A DNA stretch of 64,000 nt from Chryseobacterium sp. FP211-J200 (GTDB taxonomy: Bacteria > Bacteroidota > Bacteroidia > Flavobacteriales > Weeksellaceae): NCBI RefSeq assembly GCF_001643375.1, contig NZ_LSHB01000022.1, positions 1-64,000 on the forward strand. The letters are read 5' to 3'. The first letter of the stretch is position 1. The number at the start of each line of letters is the position of its first letter. Both the position numbers and the translations under genes were made by a program. The notes under the pieces were generated by a model that did not search any database, was not told where the DNA came from, and was given only the letters and a program-made list of their open reading frames with translations. Of the stretch, positions 61,882 to 64,000 are shown piece by piece.

Positions 61882-62538
61882 TCAATTAATTATTTTGGGA
61901 AGTCGATCACAATATTCCAAACCTAAGAACCCACGCTTGAAGGTAAATTCGACGGTTTTGTTTTTTGAGAAAAAATGGAGGTAGAGAACACATAATAAAT
62001 TGACTCTTACTCTTTCGCCGCCCTGCAAATGAATATAATAGATAACCGTTTTGCTTTCGTAGGCCGTTTTTACTTTATCGATCTGCTTTGTCACGACATG
62101 TCTCTCAAACGTTTTTAATCTATTGATCAAAAAATAAAATAGATCGGTGATAAACATTTTTGTCATACCAAATGCGCCAGCCAACATAAAGATGGAAACG
62201 AGTATAAATCCTAACATGTCCTCTGTTTTTTCGGTGTAGAAGTCGGGTTCGAAGATAAAATAATACGCAATCAGGAAGATGACAATAGAGATACTTGGGA
62301 TGTATTCTATCCTTCGCCAGAATTTTGGTTTTAGGAATTGTTCTCGCCAGACAAAAATATCTATTACCAACAGAAAAATGAATGGAACCAGCATCAATGG
62401 AAACAGACGGTCTATTCCCATTTCATTGATATAATAAACGGCAAAAACTACTGGAATACCAAGTATGTTAATGTAGTTTCCGCTGAATAAACAGAACAAG
62501 ATCCAAACGAATGCGATTAAAAATATTAAAAAGAACAT
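61882..62538 (-). CDS. Multi-pass membrane protein, unknown
   Basis: 218 aa with about five hydrophobic helices (residues ~1-20, 24-40, 46-65, 80-98, 108-130) and a cytoplasmic C-terminal domain of ~80 residues rich in Lys/Val (FERHVVTKQIDKVKTAYESKTVIYYIHLQGG). I recognise no named family. It lies 26 bases after the dihydrouridine synthase gene on the minus strand and may be co-transcribed with it. Confidence 0.65.
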   Translation of the reverse strand: MFFLIFLIAFVWILFCLFSGNYINILGIPVVFAVYYINEMGIDRLFPLMLVPFIFLLVIDIFVWREQFLKPKFWRRIEYIPSISIVIFLIAYYFIFEPDFYTEKTEDMLGFILVSIFMLAGAFGMTKMFITDLFYFLINRLKTFERHVVTKQIDKVKTAYESKTVIYYIHLQGGERVRVNLLCVLYLHFFSKNKTVEFTFKRGFLGLEYCDRLPKIIN

Positions 62539-62564
62539 TGGATTTCTCTGTTGATATTTTGATT

Positions 62565-63554
62565 TTAAATTACATTTTCCAAATAGAAATGCTTGGTTTC
62601 CTCGATGATCTCATCAATTTGTTCAAGTGTCAAAGCTTGGAGGAACTTGGTCTTAAATTCTTTGAAATGAGGAATTCCGCGGAAATAGTTGCTGTAATGC
62701 TGTCTCATTTCCACGATTCCAGGTCGTTCGCCTTTCCATTCTACGGACCAAAGCGCGTGGTTTTTCACCGCTTCCAATCTCTCGGAAATCGTAGGTTCTG
62801 GTAGGATCTCGCCAGTTTCAAAAAAATGCTTGACCTCGTTGAAGATCCAAGGATAGCCAATGGCGCCACGACCGATCATGATGCCGTCGCAGTTATATTT
62901 GTTTTTATATTCCAAGGCTTTTTCGGGAGAGTCTATGTCACCGTTTCCAAAGATCGGGATCTCTATGTTCGGATTGTTTTTGATTCTTGAGATGTGTTCC
63001 CAATCGGCCTCGCCTTTGTACATTTGAGAACGGGTTCTGGCGTGGATGGTCAAAGCTTTGATCCCCACATCCTGTAGTCTTTCGGCAACTTCATCGATGT
63101 TGATAGAATCCGTATCCCAACCCAATCTGGTTTTCACGGTCACTGGCAAATGGGTAGAATTTACAACCGCTTTCGTCAGTCGGACCATCAGGTCAATATC
63201 TTTCAAGACTCCGGCTCCGGCACCTTTGCAAACTACTTTTTTCACTGGGCAACCATAATTGATGTCCACGATATCTGGCTCAACAGTTTCCACAATTCTT
63301 GCCGACATGGCCATTGCTTCCTCGTCACCACCAAAGATCTGAATTCCGACAGGTCTTTCGTAATCGAAGATGTCCAACTTTTTTCGACTCTTGATCGCAT
63401 CACGGATCAAGCCTTCTGAAGAGATAAATTCCGAGTACATCAAGTCAGCACCATGCATTTTGCAAAGTTTTCTGAAAGGTGGATCACTTACGTCTTCCAT
63501 CGGCGCCAGCAAAAGCGGAAAATCTGGAAGTTCTATGTTGCCAATTTTAACCAT
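62565..63554 (-). CDS. dusB: tRNA-dihydrouridine synthase
   Basis: 329-aa flavoenzyme that reduces uridines in tRNA D-loops. LLLAPMEDVSDPPFRKLC binds FMN. DINYGCPVKKVVCKGAGAG contains the catalytic Cys; TVKTRLGWD, HARTRSQMYKGEADW and GRGAIGYPWIF are conserved. DusB-type by similarity to the COG0042 set, but assignment among DusA/B/C is not certain. Start at MVKIGNIELPDFPL, the normal beginning of the family. Confidence 0.93.
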   Translation of the reverse strand: MVKIGNIELPDFPLLLAPMEDVSDPPFRKLCKMHGADLMYSEFISSEGLIRDAIKSRKKLDIFDYERPVGIQIFGGDEEAMAMSARIVETVEPDIVDINYGCPVKKVVCKGAGAGVLKDIDLMVRLTKAVVNSTHLPVTVKTRLGWDTDSINIDEVAERLQDVGIKALTIHARTRSQMYKGEADWEHISRIKNNPNIEIPIFGNGDIDSPEKALEYKNKYNCDGIMIGRGAIGYPWIFNEVKHFFETGEILPEPTISERLEAVKNHALWSVEWKGERPGIVEMRQHYSNYFRGIPHFKEFKTKFLQALTLEQIDEIIEETKHFYLENVI

Positions 63555-63722
63555 GGTGCAAAAATACGAATTACATTTTGGATTTTATTACAGGATATTT
63601 TTCTGTATTATACATAATAATATTCGAATAATGATAATTTATTATTAAGGTTTATGATGTTTGGTAGTGTTATTCATTATGAAATAGCTAAATTAGTAGC
63701 TTGTTTAATAAAAATAGTAAAT

Positions 63723-64000
63723 ATGAAGAAGATCAACTCTCTCAATCGCGGAATTACAATTGCCGCTTTTTTTGCGTTCTCATTTATTCAGGCTCAGAAT
63801 TATGAGTCTGTTGTCAAAGGTTATATCTCTGCAAATCAAAAATATAATAAGTTCACAGCAACTGAGATAAAGGTAATGAATTCTGATAAGTCAGAAAGTT
63901 TGAAAGGAACTGTTGTCAATGTACAACAGACTTATGATGGGATTCCTGTTTTCAATGCGATTTCATCTGCACTGGTAAAAGATAATAAGGTTGCTTATTT
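63723..64000 (+). CDS. Secreted metallopeptidase, N-terminal part (FTP propeptide), truncated by window
   Basis: The reading frame begins MKKINSLNRGITIAAFFAFSF with a signal peptide ending FIQAQ and runs open to the window edge (92 codons). The visible propeptide has YISANQKYNKFTATEIKVM and QQTYDGIPVFNAISSALVKDNKVAY, the fungalysin/thermolysin propeptide (FTP) pattern. In Flavobacteriia such starts usually belong to M36 or M4 family peptidases exported by the type IX system; the catalytic domain lies outside. Start and frame are secure; family is inferred. Confidence 0.75.
   Translation, partial: MKKINSLNRGITIAAFFAFSFIQAQNYESVVKGYISANQKYNKFTATEIKVMNSDKSESLKGTVVNVQQTYDGIPVFNAISSALVKDNKVAY

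Overview
The window is chromosomal DNA from a member of the Bacteroidota, most likely the Chryseobacterium/Epilithonimonas branch of the Weeksellaceae. The evidence is an AT-rich genome, TAnnTTTG-type -7 promoter boxes, a SusC/SusD starch locus, SPII-type lipoproteins, a class II (long) IlvC and several families of short hairpin repeats scattered between genes. The genus is my inference; the phylum-level placement is secure.

Layout. (1) 1-5310: a two-gene operon of a Upf1-like SF1 helicase and a PLD-family protein, resembling a Mokosh-type anti-phage system, at the left edge of a foreign-looking island. (2) 5311-10650: the accessory island, visibly richer in G+C. It has a long inverted repeat, three copies of a structured repeat with covarying stems around one lipoprotein gene, a 167-base nested rod-like inverted repeat, and a phage-like cassette (DUF6943-like protein, two small membrane proteins, a DUF5675 endolysin-like protein, a 267-aa unknown and a thermonuclease-family protein). 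(3) 10746-24005: an RND tripartite pump operon, an AIM24 gene, an AraC regulator and an EmrAB/TolC-like tripartite pump operon. The two pump operons share an 18-base operator-like sequence upstream. (4) 24068-27111: a DUF4349 lipoprotein and metG on the minus strand. (5) 27551-42688: a starch/maltodextrin locus with SusC, SusD, SusE- and SusF-like lipoproteins, GH97, an SBF-family transporter, GH13, a KilA-N protein, an NTF2-like protein and a sugar MFS transporter. (6) 42689-53592: a 21-base tandem array, then the branched-chain amino acid genes ilvE-ilvD-ilvB-ilvN-ilvC-ABC-ilvA. They are preceded by an 18-codon leader peptide with ten consecutive Ile/Leu/Val codons and an antiterminator/terminator pair. 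(7) 53764-64000: housekeeping genes (pirin, purD, tam-like methyltransferase, guaA; on the minus strand an FMN-binding glutamate synthase-like protein, an M1 peptidase, a membrane protein and a DUS-family tRNA-dihydrouridine synthase), then the start of a secreted metallopeptidase cut by the window end.

How the parts work together. The sus-like locus would bind starch at the surface (SusD/E/F), import oligosaccharides (SusC), hydrolyse them in the periplasm (GH13, GH97) and move sugar inward (MFS). The ilv block holds the Ile/Val pathway from threonine deamination to transamination and looks attenuated by charged Ile/Val/Leu tRNA supply. The observations I rate highest are the ilv leader/attenuator, the three covarying structured repeats with their neighbouring rod palindrome, the helicase/PLD pair with an IF2-N-like domain, the 21-base tandem array and the shared efflux operator. 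No rRNA, tRNA, CRISPR array, transposase or integrase gene was recognised.
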